The translations under genes and the position numbers were made by a program. The notes beneath the pieces were generated by a model, which saw nothing but the letters and a program-made list of their open reading frames with translations, was not told where the DNA came from and searched no databases. Positions 10,701-23,400 of a stretch of 64,000 nt of DNA are shown here, in pieces. This DNA comes from Clitoria ternatea (taxonomy: Eukaryota; Streptophyta; Magnoliopsida; Fabales; Fabaceae), in assembly GCA_037962975.1 (NCBI GenBank), contig CM075670.1:155500501-155564500 (forward strand), given 5' to 3'. Every line of letters begins with the position of its first letter. Within the stretch, counting starts at the first letter, position 1.

Positions 10701-12193
10701 CGCGATTTGAATCTGGCAGTAACACTAAAAAGGGGAAGTCTTATGGTTGGAATGTTGAGAATTTCCAATGATTTCCTGGAACAAGTCAAAGAAGCTCAAG
10801 CCAATGATCAGGAGTTTCAAGATCTAGCAGAAAAGACAAAAGAAGGAGTCTCAGAGTTTAGCAAAGATGAACATGGGGTGATCAGGTATCAACAGAGACT
10901 CTGTATTCCAGTCAACACAGATCTTAAAAGATCCATCCTGGATGAAGCACACAAAAGTAAATCCAGTATCCACCCAGGATCAACCAAGATGTATCAGGAC
11001 TTAAAGAAATTATTCTGGTGGCAAGGAATGAAAAGGGATATTGCTGAGTATGTAACAGCTTGCCTGATGTGTCAGAAGGTAAAGGCAGAACAACAACGAC
11101 CAAGTGGGACCCTTCGTCCTTTGGATATTCCAGAATGGAAATGGGATGAGATTGCTATGGACTTCGTGACTGGATTTCCCAGAACATCAGCTGGATATGA
11201 TGCTATTTGGGCAATCGTGGATCGATTAACAAAGACCGCTCACTTCATTCCTGTCAATATGAAGTATTCCCTAGAGAAACTCACCCAGATCTATATCAAG
11301 GAAATTGTACGATTACATGGAACTCCCACTGCAATTGTGTCCGATCGAGATCCTCGTTTCACATCACAATTTTGGAAGAGCTTGCAACAAGCTCTGGGAA
11401 CTCGTCTGAAGTTAAGTTCTGCATATCACCCAGAGACAGACGGACAATCAGAAAGAACAATAAGACTCTTGAAGATTTGTCACGTCTTTGTGTCCTAGAA
11501 CATGGGGGAAGTTGGCAAGAATACCTTCCACTTGTGGAGTTCACTTACAACAACAGCTACCATACCAGTATCGGAATGGCCCCCTATGAAGCTTTATATG
11601 GAAGGAAATGTTGTACACCTTTATGTTGGTATGAGACTGGTGAAAAGACAATAATTGGACCAGAGATTGTTCAGAAGACTACAGAACAAGTCCAAAAGAT
11701 CCAAATGGCAATGAAGACTTCACAAGATAGACAAAAGAGTTACTACGACAAACGTAGAAAGCCATTGGAGTTTAAAAAGGGCGATCACGTATTTCTCAAA
11801 GTTACCCCTACCACTGGAGTAGGAAGAGCTTTGAAGGCCAAGAAGTGAAGCCCCAGATACGTAGGACCCTATCAGATTTTGCAAAAGATAGGAACTCATG
11901 CCTACCGTATTGCTTTGCCACCCGAGCTGTCAAACCTTCATAATGTCTTTCATGTCTCCCAACTCCGTAAATATGCACCAAGCCCTGATCATGTTCTGAG
12001 TCCTGATCAGTTTGTTCTGAAAGAGAACCTCACCTTTGAAGCATCACCAGTTAAGATTGTTGACCGACGTCTCAAACACCTAAGAGGTAAGGAAATCTCT
12101 TTGGTCAAGGTAGTTTGGAGTCGGACAGATGATGGGGATGCTACTTGGGAAATTAAGGAGAAAATGAGAGAATTGTACCCTCAATTGTTTTAA
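7764..12193 (+). pseudogene. gag-pol: Element A gag-pol polyprotein, inactivated
   Basis: The start ATG at 7764 follows the leader; the frame ends at TAA 12191-12193. Domains in order: capsid-type Gag core (about 7890-8290); zinc knuckle CTICGRIGHRDADC (8543-8585); aspartic protease DSGATHSF (8889-8912); reverse transcriptase with YRQLN near 9580 and FIDD at 9867-9878; RNase H with YCDAS near 10308; integrase zinc finger (EAHKS..IHPG..CLMCQK, 10944-11078) and catalytic core with MDFVTG and SDRDPRF; then a chromodomain-like C-terminus (about 12055-12190). Stops lie at 8097, 9444, 9654, 10158, 10641 and 11846. A single-base loss near 11460 shifts the frame just after the SERTI segment. Most stops replace expected Arg, Trp or Gln codons by a transition; the one at 11846, where relatives have Leu, does not. 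It cannot make a full polyprotein. Confidence 0.93.
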
Positions 12194-12197
12194 CTTT

Positions 12198-12233
12198 GAA
12201 TTTCGGGACGAAATTCCTAAAAGGGGAGGAGAA
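12198..12233 (+). other. Element A hairpin and polypurine tract
   Basis: GAATTTC-GGGAC-GAAATTC (12198-12216) forms a seven-base inverted repeat, followed by AAAGGGGAGGAGAA (12220-12233) directly before the 3' LTR. The purine tract primes plus-strand synthesis. The inverted repeat is conserved in B, C and D. Confidence 0.75.
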
Positions 12234-15200
12234 TGTAACATCCCTATTTTTAGAAAAAGTTTTACCCTTGTAAATTTTGAATTATGGAGAGTTGTAAGTA
12301 AGAATAAGTCAATATATACCCTGTTGATGGTCTGTGGTATCTCAGAAATGTCATTTTTATGCATAATAATGGAATTTATATGGATCATTAGTGAAATTAT
12401 GCAAAAACCGAGTGAAAAGGACTCTGTTCTGAGTAACAGAGAGGAATTCTGAGTGAAGAAATGAAATTCTGAGTGAAGGAATGAAATTCCGAGTGAAGGA
12501 GTAAAATTCCGAGTCAAAACACCCTAGAAAGGCCCGTTTCCGAGCAAACATTGCCAATGCTTCCTTTTTCGAAGGAAATTCCTCTGATTGAAGCATTCCG
12601 AGTGAAAGAATGCATGTATATTTATGTTTATGTTGATTTGATGATTCCTACCGACTGGAGTGTGTTGTGGAATCAATTGGGAAGGATTCTGAATGGTTTC
12701 GTATGTATTTGCTTAAGAAACCGAGTGGAAAATGGTAAAAAGAACCCATTCCGAGAGAAATGTAAGAGGCTGAGCCAATTCTGAGTGAGATATACTCTAC
12801 TGGACCAAAACCGAGTGAGAGTCGTACGTGTAGGTCTTGTTCCGAGAGGTAATTGCTTAAATAAACCTTAATTGGGAAATATAGTTGAAGAAGTTGGCCA
12901 AAAACCGAGTGAACCAAGTGAATGAAGACTCGAATTTCCAAGTGAAAACTCTGAGAAAGAGAGGACTCGGTCTGGACAGATATTACCGAGTGAGAAACCG
13001 AGTACCTGAGTCGGTTTCAAAGGAATTCCGAGTGAGGACTTGAAGACTCGCTCAAGCGAGCCTTGTATTTATTGACTTGAAAGAAGAATTCCAGTCGGTA
13101 TAGTGGTTAACCGAGTGGAATTTTCACTCGGTATTCAGTGTCAGTTTTGCGTATTGACTTCAATTTTGTCTTTTAATGATTATTTTAATTCAATCATGTG
13201 CATTATAGCTAGTGGGCGGCCAGAAATGGGCACTGACTCAGCATATCTCCTTATTTAAATCTCCATTGCCACTCCATTAACACTCCACTAGCAGCCCACT
13301 CACAAAAGCTGTTCCCCATTTAGTTTTCCACTCAGCAGCCCACTTCTTATTTAAACCAGCACAAGGACTCTTAGAGAACACACACACGAAACACACCTCC
13401 ATCATTCTTCTTCCTACAAGTTACTTTCTCTCTCTTTTCTCTTCTGTTTCACTCGGAATTCGTGCAGGACAGTGAAAGGGCACTTCTTCTCCTCCAAGAG
13501 CTCCATAAAGGTAAGGGGGTATATTCTTGGGTGCTCTGTGGGAAAACCGAGTGAAGGAAAGGGTTAAGGAACTTGTTCCTCACCTTTCCAGGACAGATTC
13601 AGTGTTGTGTGAATTAAATGCCTTAATTGTTATTATTTGTATTTATATATATATATATATATTTGTTATTAAATGCATATAATCAGTGATGAATTGTGAA
13701 ATGATATGAACTGTATTGGACTGAAAATACTAAGCATCATGGGTACCGTGTGATTTCCAGTGAAAAATTATTAATAGAAGATGGATTTAATGATAACAGG
13801 TTCTGTTTTATGTTAATCTAACCGGTTTTACATCTATAACAACTCGGTTTTGCTTAGTTTCAATCGGATTCAACCTTAACTGAATGTATTTCATTCTGAT
13901 AGAATAAATTTTCACTCGGTAAACAACCTTATTGCACTCGGATAACTTTTCCTAGTTTACTTTCACACAGTCAGCATCTTCCCAGTTGATTTCACTCGGA
14001 AAACATCATATTTCACTCAAAAAACAGTTAGTTTTACCATACAACACCTTTCAGTGATTTCACTCGGAAAACAATTTATTTTACTCAGCAAACAGTTATT
14101 TTCACTAAAAGAACTCCTTTTAGTTTGATGTAACTCGGTATATAAAGTCAATTCACCCAGAAGACCTTTCCCAACCTGATTCCACTCGGAATCAGGATTA
14201 TCTTACTCGGATTTATTTTACTCGCATGTGTCTTATTCAGACAGAACCCTTTTCAACTAATTTTACTCAGTAAACTCATGTTTCACTCGGAACTTATATT
14301 GAATTCACTCAGAAAACTCCTTTGAGACTGATGTCACTCGGAATCGTATTTTATTACACTCAGAAATTCATTTTTACTCGGTTTCACCAACATTTTCACT
14401 CATGAAACTCTTTCTTACTGATTCCACTCGGAAATTATATTTTAATTCACTCAGAAATTTATTTCACTCAGAATTTAAGTTATTTCATTAAGAAAATACT
14501 TCTCAGTTTCTGTTTCACTCAGAAAACATATTAATTTCATTTAGTAAACTCTGCTCATTTTTGTTTCACTCGGATTCATAGTTAATTCATGCGGAAAACT
14601 CATTTTCACTCGGAATCAAACCTGTTTCAGTCGGAAAACAGCCTTCCAGTTCATTTTCACTCGGACCCAAACTTGTTTCAGTTGGAAAACAACTTTCCAG
14701 TGTAATTTCACTCGGATTTTTAGCCAGATCGTTTGGAAAACCCTTCTCAGCATGATTCCACTCGGAATCATACTTATTGCACTCGGATTTACCCTTGTTT
14801 CACTCGGAAAACTATGTTTTTAGTGTTTTTCGCTTGGATTTTCATTTAGAAACTATTCTTAAACATTTTTTTAAATTATTGGGAAGTTATAATTATTATT
14901 ATCATTCTTATTCTATTATTATTATTATTCTAATTATTATCAATCTTAATATTGTTATTATTATTATTAGTTTTATTGTTATTAACATTGTTAACGTCTT
15001 AATTATGAGTATTTACATAAAAAATATATTATTTTACTCTTTATGGAAAATATAATTTTAACCAAGATATAATAGATATATTTCTAAAATAATAAACGAA
15101 TATCTTACAATGTTTAAATAATTGATGGAATTCAAAGAACTTGGGAATGATATGATGAGACTGGAAACACATAAGATACCCAAGGAATCAATTGATAAAA

Positions 15201-16087
15201 TAAATGCATTTCGCATCATGAAAATATTTTTGAAGAAGAAAAACCTCTAGAGCATACACTTGGTACAATGGAGGACACTCACGTTCGATCTCCATGAAGA
15301 ATCTTGGGAGTACAACTGGAACGGTAACCCAATGGAATCAGAGTCGCGCCTGATAGCCGGGTGAGACGATGCAATTCTAGTGTACTTTGACTAAATGACG
15401 GAGTGTAACTATGATCGTAGGGATCCAAGTTCCAAAAAAATATTTAAACGATAAGAACCAATGAGTTCATTTGTACCATATGGAACTTGGGCGGACCCTG
15501 ATCGCTCTAGATAATTGGAATGGAGATATTCCAAAGAATGAGATGAAGAAAAATCGATTTATTGGGCCCACATGCATCATGAGACTTAATCAAAGATAAA
15601 TCATAATAAATTCAATTCATGCATTTTTCATGACGACATGCTTAATTGTTATAAATATGCTAATTGTATGAATTATGTGATATTATTTGTTAACTGGATT
15701 ATGTCCGCACCGGATTAACCAATCAGGGTCTTGGGTTATACTCACCCTTACTGTTGACAATTTTCAGAGGAATTAGGAAATCAAGAACCTGAGTATGAAG
15801 AACAGCAATATGCTGAACCAAATGAGAACGCTCCTTAAATAGAATATAAGTATCTGAATATTGACGGATGACTGTATAATATTTAAGGGTGCCTGCGTGC
15901 CCTATTCTGTTAAGAGTACAATTACTTGCAGTTTGTGAATGACTATGTGATCTATATAATATTGCTTCCACTGATATGCCATTATTTTATAAAAAAAATA
16001 TTCACTTTTTCTAAAAACTGTTAACACTCTCAGTTAAATAGGATGAACCTACAGAAGGATTTGTCTTATCTAACCGAGGGTGTTACA
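12234..16087 (+). repeat. Element A 3' LTR (3854 bp)
   Basis: Near-identical to 3732-7584. Differences I checked in the first few hundred bases are almost all transitions, many inside the CCGAGTGA motifs. A TA microsatellite near 13646 is expanded relative to the 5' copy. Confidence 0.95.
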
Positions 16088-16171
16088 CTTTTTGTATCAG
16101 ATTTCATATTACATATACAATTTGAATTGTTTGGTAATCACCCCTTTACACCCCCAGTAAAGAACAGTTCA
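16088..16171 (+). mobile_element. Probable LTR F, right part
   Basis: Begins with the CTTTT duplication of element A and ends AACAGTTCA, directly abutting the truncated B LTR at TATCTATC. It resumes the sequence interrupted at 3731. Confidence 0.35.
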
Positions 16172-17574
16172 ATATCTATCATTTAATATTTAAGATACTC
16201 ACCCCTACTGTGGCTATATTTCAGTGGACATCACACGGGACGGTGAATGATGGAGGAGCTACATACCGTGTGAAGTGCTCGTGTACTGTGGGAATGTATA
16301 TGTATATGTATATGCCTTATATAACGTTTTGTCATAGCCTTGGCCGGCTCTTAATTTGGTCTTTTGTCTAACTGTATCAGAACTAAACTCTCTCGGGTTG
16401 AGAGTATTATCATGTGCGTGTAAATATTTATATATATATATATATATATATAATACTGTGTTCATCTTGTACTATGTGTGGATGCCCAGGTGGTATACAT
16501 TGCATTTTACTAAACATGTAGAGCCCGCATGATTCTGAATAAATAGGAGCTAAGTTAATCCTGTGTAAAGCATGACGAGTGACCTTCTTCCGAATAAAGG
16601 AAGGTTGGGCCAACTCTGAGTGGAATATGCCCATTAAAATCACCTTCGAGGTAAGCGGGTCAATATGTTATGGAGCGAGAGATTTCTTAGATTCAACCTT
16701 CCGATTGAAAGGTATTTAGATATTTTCGAGTGAAAATCAACCGAGTGAATGTTTCCCCCGATGGTTGAATTGACAATGCGATTCCGAGTAAAGCCTGTAG
16801 TAGTGAACTTATTATAGGGAGTAAGATCTGGATGATACGAAGTAGATTTTAGTCTGACAAGGCCTTCCGCATGTAGAGGAGTTAGTATATATCCTGAGTG
16901 GCGAGGAGTTAGATCATTTTCGAGTGAAGGAGCCTTAGTGTGAAGTAGACTACATCTCTCGAGTGATGGGTGAGGGAATCATTTCCCGAGTGGTTAACAT
17001 CTGTGCATTTCTAGAATGGAAATAGAGAGTATGGTGTACACTTCCGAAGGAAGCATGTAGGTGTGGGAGCCCTCCGAGAGAAATTAGGTTTCGACTCCGA
17101 GTGATGAGGTTACCGAGGGGACTTGAGCTTAGATTTCGAGTGATCGAATTATCCGAGTGCTCTGTTCGCTTGGGCGAATAAGATTCCGCTTCAGCGAACG
17201 TAGTTTATACCGTGAACTCTAAGCCTAGAATAGGATGTGTTGAATGAACTTCGGAGAGAAGCGTGAGTGCAAAGACTTTCCCGAGTGAATCTGGACTCTA
17301 TTCCGAGTGGGAGACTATCCAAGTGTATGAGTCGCTTCAGCGAATAAATCCTCGCTCTAGCGAGTTTAGCCGCTTATGTATTTTCGTCCGCTGATTCCCG
17401 TAGCTGGAGCCACGTCTGTTAATATGTAATATTCTGACCCGGCCTTCTCTTTTCTGAGTCAGATTTCTACTCTTCTTAACCTTCAATTGCTTATTTTGCC
17501 CATGAACACCCTATGATCTTTGGGAAAAAATTTTCCCTGTCTCGGGTTGCTGTTATCTAGACCAGGTTGTTTCA
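16172..17574 (+). repeat. Element B 5' LTR, truncated
   Basis: Matches the B 3' LTR from its TATCTATCATTT block (23639 onward) to the end, but lacks the first 1.37 kb. It keeps the acceptor-like TTTCAG (AG at 16223-16224), the CCGAGTG array (16660-17330), dyads such as TTCGCTTGGGCGAA near 17167 and CTCGCT-CT-AGCGAG near 17351, and ends GGTTGTTTCA. Confidence 0.85.
16640..17365 (+). repeat. CCGAGTG array plus CGCT-NN-AGCG dyads in B LTR
   Basis: CCGAGTG variants recur through the segment. Four dyads with different centres lie among them: TTCGC-TTGG-GCGAA, CGCT-TC-AGCG twice, and CTCGCT-CT-AGCGAG. The 3' LTR copy runs 24075-24751 and on into 37166-37235. Confidence 0.65.
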
Positions 17575-17577
17575 TTT

Positions 17578-17589
17578 TGGTATCAGAGC
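17578..17589 (+). other. Primer-binding site of element B (tRNA-iMet)
   Basis: TGGTATCAGAGC three bases after the LTR end. Confidence 0.9.
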
Positions 17590-17903
17590 AAACTTAAAAG
17601 GTCCAAGGCCAAGGTATGCTTACTCCCAGTGAGCGGTGATGTACATTGTGACCGGTCGTCATAAATTGCGTGTAACATCTGAGGACTTTGATGCCTAATT
17701 GAGTATAATTTGTGTGGCCATGTGCCTATAAGGTGTTGTTTTGGGGGTAGAAGATTGTTACTACCCCGGTCTGATTAATTATATGATATTTAAGAATTGT
17801 ATAATAATGTGTTATAATTGTTGAATGTTGGGTTGAAGTCTGATCGGTAGTGAATAATTCTGTAAACTTATCCTTGAAAGGGGTGTTAATTTCAGGATAA
17901 GTC

Positions 17904-20900
17904 ATGGCAAATCGTCATAGCATGGAAGCCATAGCCACGACATTCCAGCGTTTCGCTGACGTATTCGAGAGGCAGAACCAGCCTCAAACTAAAGATAGCC
18001 AAGTATTGGATCGCTTCCTGAAGAAGAAGCCGAGTGAGTTTCAAGGGGGATTTAGTCCCGAAGCAGCTTACAAGTGGATTCAAGATTTGGAGAGAATTTT
18101 TAGGGGCCTTCACTGTACTGAGGCCCAAAAAGTCGAGTGCGCAGTGTACATGCTGCGGGACGAAGGAGAAAATTAGTGGAAGATCACCAAAAACCGATTG
18201 ACTGATACTGGCACCCAGCTGATCTGGGAGAATTTTAAGATATGCTTCCTGGAGAAATATTTCCCCGACACAGTAAGGAGTCAGAAAGAACTAGAATTTA
18301 TGGAACTGAAGCAGGGTTCCATGTCTGTAGAAGAATACGTTGCCAGGTTTGAAGAGTTGTGCTTGTTTTATCCGCCCTTCCAACAACCCGAAACCGAGAG
18401 TTCCAAATGCATAAATTCGAGAACGGACTGAGGTCGGACATTAAGAGAGCGTTTAGGCACCAGGAAATTAGAAGCTTTCCTGTATTGGTGAATAAATGCA
18501 GAATTTTTGAAGAAGATAACAAGGCCCACTCGGGCCAGAGCAGCAAGGCAGACCCCTCCTTGAAGCCCCAGCAATCTCGCTTCAAGAGACCGAGCAACGC
18601 TAGCAGAGGCAGACCCTTCTCCAGGTTTAGGGGTCAGGGTCAGCAGGGAGGACGTTCAGCTCATCGTATGGGAGATGGCAAGTGTTTTAAGTGTGGAGGA
18701 AACCATTATGCTCAGGATTACAGCAACGATGATGAAATAGTATGCTACCATTATAATGAGAAAAGGCACATTTGCCCTGACTGCCCTCAACTATATCAAG
18801 CAAACGCCAATGTGCACCATGGGGGTTTCCGAGGGAGAGGCCGTGGAAACGGTGGCCGTGGGAATGGGAGCAGAGGCAATGGAGCTCGGGGAAACATGAT
18901 GTAGTTTTCACTCGGTAGATATACACTTAATGTAGTTTTCGATTCTGGAGCTACCCACTCCTTTATAGCTGACGATTGTGTGAGACGTTTGAGATTGTCG
19001 ACTGTGTATATAAATCGAACTTTGGAGGTAGCTAATCCGACAGGCGTTAAAGTGTTGACATCAATGATGTGCAAAGATGTAACCTTTACGTTGGGCGATC
19101 GGAGTTTTACCTTCGATTTAGTATGTGTGCCTCTGAAAGACCTCGACGTCGTACTTGGCATGGATTGGCTTTCAGCCAACAAGGTATTGATAGACTATCG
19201 AAATCGAAGAGTAATTTTTCTGAGGTAGACCAGTGATGACTACACGGTACAAGGTATAGCTCAGTTATTTATGATGCTTTGTTTAACTGAGGGAGAGGGT
19301 AGAACCCGAGTGAACGATATTCCGACTGTTTGTAAGTTCCCCGAGGTGTTTCCGGAGGATGTGCTGGGTGTCCCTCCAAATAGAGAAGTTGAATTCTCTA
19401 TAGACTTGATTCTTGGAGCCGAGCCAGTCTCCAGTGCACCCTATAGGATGTCCCCAATAGAATTGGCTGAGTTGAAAAAGCAAGTGGATGAATTACTTGG
19501 CAAACAGTTCATTCGACCAAGTGTATCACCATAGGGCGCACCGGTGTTACTTGTTAAGAAGAAGGACGGCAGCATGAGGTTATGCATAGACTACCGACAG
19601 CTAAACAAGCTTACGATTAAGAACCGATACCCGTTGCCTAAGATTGACGATCTAATTGACCAGCTGCGTGGTGCTTCAGTCTTCTCAAAAATCAATTTAT
19701 GATCGGGATACCACCAGATCCAGGTGAAGGACTCGGATATTCCCAAGACTGCCTTCAGGACCCGGTATGGCCACTACGAGTATGTAGTAATGCCGTTTGG
19801 TGTGACAAACGCCCCTGTTGTATTCATGAATTACATGAACAGCATTTTCCACCCATACTTGGACCGATTTGTGGTCATTTTTATTGATGATATTTTGGTC
19901 TATTCTAAGACCCGTGAGGAGCATGAGGAACATCTCCGTTCGGTACTTCAAATATTGAAAGAGAAACAATTGTTTACGAAACTCTCGAAGTATGACTTCT
20001 GGATGGATAGGATCCATTTTCTTGGGCATGTAATTTCCGAGGAAGGCGTCTCGGTAGATTCTTCAAAGGTAGCAGCTGTAATGGCATGGGAGAGACCCAA
20101 GTCGGTCTCAAAAATAAGAAGCTTCATGGGTCTAGTTGGCTATTATAGAAGATTTATTGAGGGTTTTTCTAAGCTTGCTTTACCCTTGACCAAGTTGACT
20201 CGGAAAAATGTCCCTTTCAAGTGGAGTTCCGAGTGTGAGAGCAATTTCCGCGAGTTAAAGACTAAGTTGACAACCGCTCCAGTGTTGGCATTGCCAAATT
20301 TGCAAGAGAGCTTCGTGGTCTACTGTGATGCATCGGGACTCGGCTTGTGGTGCGTACTAATGTAGAAGGACCGAGTGATAGCTTATGCGTTCGGTAATTG
20401 AGGCCTCACGAGCAACATTATCCGACTCACGACTTAGAGTTGGTAGCTGTAGTCTTCGCATTAAAGATATGGAGGCATTACTTGTACGGTTCCAGATTCG
20501 AGGAGTATAGCGACCACAAGAGCCTTAAATATTTATTCGACCAGAAAGAGCTGAACATGAGGCAGAGGAGATGGATGGAGTTTTTGAAAGATTACGACTT
20601 TGAGCTAAAGTATCACCCGGGTAAGGCGAATGTTGTAGCCGACGCATTGAGTCGGAAATCCCTCCATGTGGCAGTGATGATGGTGAAGGAGGTGGAGTTA
20701 CTGGAGCAATTCCGAGACATGATTTTGCATGTTGACGTCCCTTCGTCTTAGAAGATAACGCTCGATACGTTGAAGATTGCCAATGAGTTCCTGAAACTAG
20801 TATTTAAGCAGTAGAAGTTAGATCCCTACTTGGCTGAGATGAAGGAGACTCAGGCTAAGGGTAAGGACTTGTCTCTGACCGAGGGATCGGATGGAATTTT

Positions 20901-22214
20901 CCGAGTGAAGGGTAGGATATATGTGCCGGGTGAAGGTGAATTAAGGAGGATGGTGCTTGATGAAGCCCACAAGAGCCTGTTAAGTATCCACCTGGGCACT
21001 ACAAAGATGTACCACGATCTAAGACTGCAATTCTAGTGGCCCGGATTAAAGAGAAACATGGCGGAATATGTGGCTCGGTGTGTTACTTGCCAGAAGTCGA
21101 AGGTCGAACACCAGAAGCCGTATGGTGCGTTACAACCCCTTGAAATCCCTGTATGGAAATGGGACTCAATTGCCATGGACTTTGTAATGGGATTGCCTAG
21201 AACCCGAGCGGGTTATGATGCCATTTGGGTCATTGTAGACCGGTTAACGAAAAGTGCACACTTTCTGCCTGTGAACATGAGATATTCGTTATAGAAGTTA
21301 GCCCAGATCTATATCCGAGAAATTGTCTGACTGCATGGTGTGCCGACTTCTATCGTGTCGGACAGGGATCCTAGATTCACGTCCCAGTTTTGGACAAGCC
21401 TAAACCAGGAATTAGGCACGAAGCTTTGGTTAAGTTCCGCCTACCATCCCTAGTCGGATAGGCAATCCGAGCGAACAATACAAAGTTTGGAGGACTTACT
21501 GAGGGCGTGTGTGTTGGACATGGTGGTAGTTGGGAGCAGTACCTCCCTCTGATCGAATTTACATATAATAATAGCCACCACAGCAGCATTGGCATGGCAC
21601 CCTATGAAGCACTGTATGGTCGAAAATGCCAAACCCCACTCTGTTGGTCGGAAACTGGTGAAAGTTTACTGTTGGGGTCGGAAATCATGAAACAAACTTC
21701 AGAACAGATCCAAAGAATTAGAGAGGAGATGAAGGCGTCTCAGGACAGGCAGAAAAGCTATCATGATAAATGGACTAAGCCACTGGAGTTTTCGGTTGGT
21801 GATAGGGTGTTCCTAAAGATTTCACCGAGTAAAGGAGTCGGACGAGCCTTGAAGAGTGGAAAGTTGAGCCCTCGATACATTGGACCCTATGAAGTACTAG
21901 AGCAGGTCGATTCTGTGGAATACCGAATAGCTTTACTAACTCACCTATACAGATTGCATAACGTGTTTCATGTGTCTCAACTAAGGAAGTATCTACCCAA
22001 TTCCACTCACAAAATGCCAGATGATGAAGTAGAGATCAAAGAGGATTTAACCACAGAGGTTGTACCGACTAGAATTATGGACCGGTCGGTAAAACGCTTG
22101 AGGAGCAAGGATGTACAACTGGTTAAAGTAGCATGGCAACAAAACGGGCATACTTCTTATACTTGGGAACGCGAGGATGCCATAAGGCAGCAGTATCCCG
22201 AGTTGTTTATTTAA
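17904..22214 (+). pseudogene. gag-pol: Element B gag-pol polyprotein, inactivated
   Basis: ATG 17904 starts a Tekay-type Gag; the last frame ends at TAA 22212-22214. Two zinc knuckles are present (about 18690-18790), but each has a Cys changed to Tyr (CFKCGGNHYAQDY and CYHYNEKRHICPDC), so metal binding is probably lost. Protease DSGATHSF starts at 18941, reverse transcriptase FIDD is at 19880-19891, RNase H YCDAS near 20320, integrase zinc finger and core at 20960-21480, and a C-terminal chromodomain-like segment ends in YPELF. Stops lie at 18174, 18902, 19226, 19532, 19700, 20363, 20749, 20812, 21034, 21292, 21328 and 21451, with frameshifts near 18412, 20385 and 21515. The Gag-protease linker looks shortened near 18905. 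Older than A judging by damage. Confidence 0.92.
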
Positions 22215-22230
22215 GGTAAGTTACCATTTG

Positions 22231-22266
22231 AATTTCGAGGATGAAATTTTTCGAGAGGGGGAGAAT
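22231..22266 (+). other. Element B hairpin and polypurine tract
   Basis: AATTTC-GAGGAT-GAAATT (22231-22248) precedes GAGAGGGGGAGAAT (22253-22266), which abuts the 3' LTR. Confidence 0.75.
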
Positions 22267-23163
22267 TGTAACATCCTGATTTAAAAAATTAACTACCGAA
22301 TAAGATTAAGCCATTAAACTAAAAATAATTGCAAAGTGAGAATTACTTATTAATGGTGATTAATTTTAACTTAAGAAGTTGATTGCTGATTGACTATGAT
22401 AGGTGACACGTCGCGACTGTGGTGAAAGTAGAGAACCCGAGATTCCCACTATTGGTGAGGAGCAATCGTTCGAGTGGAAGAAGAACAGCTTTCTGTTCCC
22501 AAGCTGATTAAAGGGTGCGACTGCGTTCGAAGGGGACTGAACGAGAGAGAGTGGTGGACGAAGCAAACAGGGCAGCGGACCAACACTGAAAACAGAGGAA
22601 CTACTAGGAGTCTCTTTAGTTGGTAGGGGGTTATCTTATATCTTAAATGCATGGGTTATGGACGGGTTCCGGGTGTTGATGACTTATTGATTCTGGTAAT
22701 TTAAAATGTGTTGATAAGTGTGTTTTGATTGAGTAAGGGATGTGTGATGCCCAGATGCATGATGACTAGGAGTTGGGTAATGCATGTCAATTTCCGTCCA
22801 TGAAATGCATGTTAATAATCTTGAAAATGTTGAATGATTGCATGAGGAGAATGTGCTAAAGTATTGTTGATGATTACCGTGTGATTTATGTGAAATGCAG
22901 GCTACTATGAATCTAAATGTTGATTGCATGTGAGGAAAGATTAATGTACTGAGTCTTGATAATGTCTAATACCGATTGCATGTGATGTATGTATTGTTGA
23001 GTAAAAGATCGTGTGTGTGAAATTTGTGTTTGTATGATCATTCCATGTGTGGTTATATATATATATATGGTGCATGAAGTACATGAGTTAATAGTGTGGA
23101 AGTGATTTACCAATTCTGTTTGTAGTCTAATGATAATACTTTGCATGAGATGCAGTGATAAGA

Positions 23164-23400
23164 ATGCTGAGAGCATGTTGTGTGTGACACTACCATTTAA
23201 ATCGGTAATTATATACATGAGATGCTGTTAAAGACCTTGAGTGGGACTCAAAGCAAGCCGACTGAGTTGGACTCAGGGCTGCCCGTAACACTGCCGTTGA
23301 CGCTGAGAGTGTTTGTGTTACAAGTGAGGGCAAACGGTTTGGTACCAGTAAAACGGCCGAGTCAGCTGGTAGCTGAGTAAAAGGCTGAGAGCCTATGTTG
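23164..23400 (+). repeat. Short-hairpin series in B LTR
   Basis: Inverted repeats with three-base centres: ATGCT-GAG-AGCAT (23164), TGAGT-GGG-ACTCA (23238), CTGAGT-TGG-ACTCAG (23262), CGCT-GAG-AGTG (23301), TCAGCT-GGT-AGCTGA (23362) and AGGCT-GAG-AGCCT (23382). They align in order with the series in D. Confidence 0.75.

Larger units (their letters stand above)
3732..16087 (+). mobile_element. Element A: complete Tekay-type Ty3/gypsy retrotransposon
   Basis: A 12.36 kb element bounded by two near-identical LTRs (TGTAACATCC...GGGTGTTACA). It has a tRNA-iMet primer-binding site, a gag-pol region with the order gag, protease, reverse transcriptase, RNase H, integrase and a C-terminal chromodomain-like segment, and a polypurine tract. 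This is the chromovirus order. High LTR similarity, with differences mostly transitions, marks it as one of the younger insertions here. Its reading frame carries six stops and one frameshift, so it cannot move on its own. It sits inside the LTR-like sequence F. Confidence 0.95.

Noticed and set aside
16431..16452. TA microsatellite as a functional element
   Set aside because: A short (TA)n differing in length between B LTR copies; ordinary slippage.
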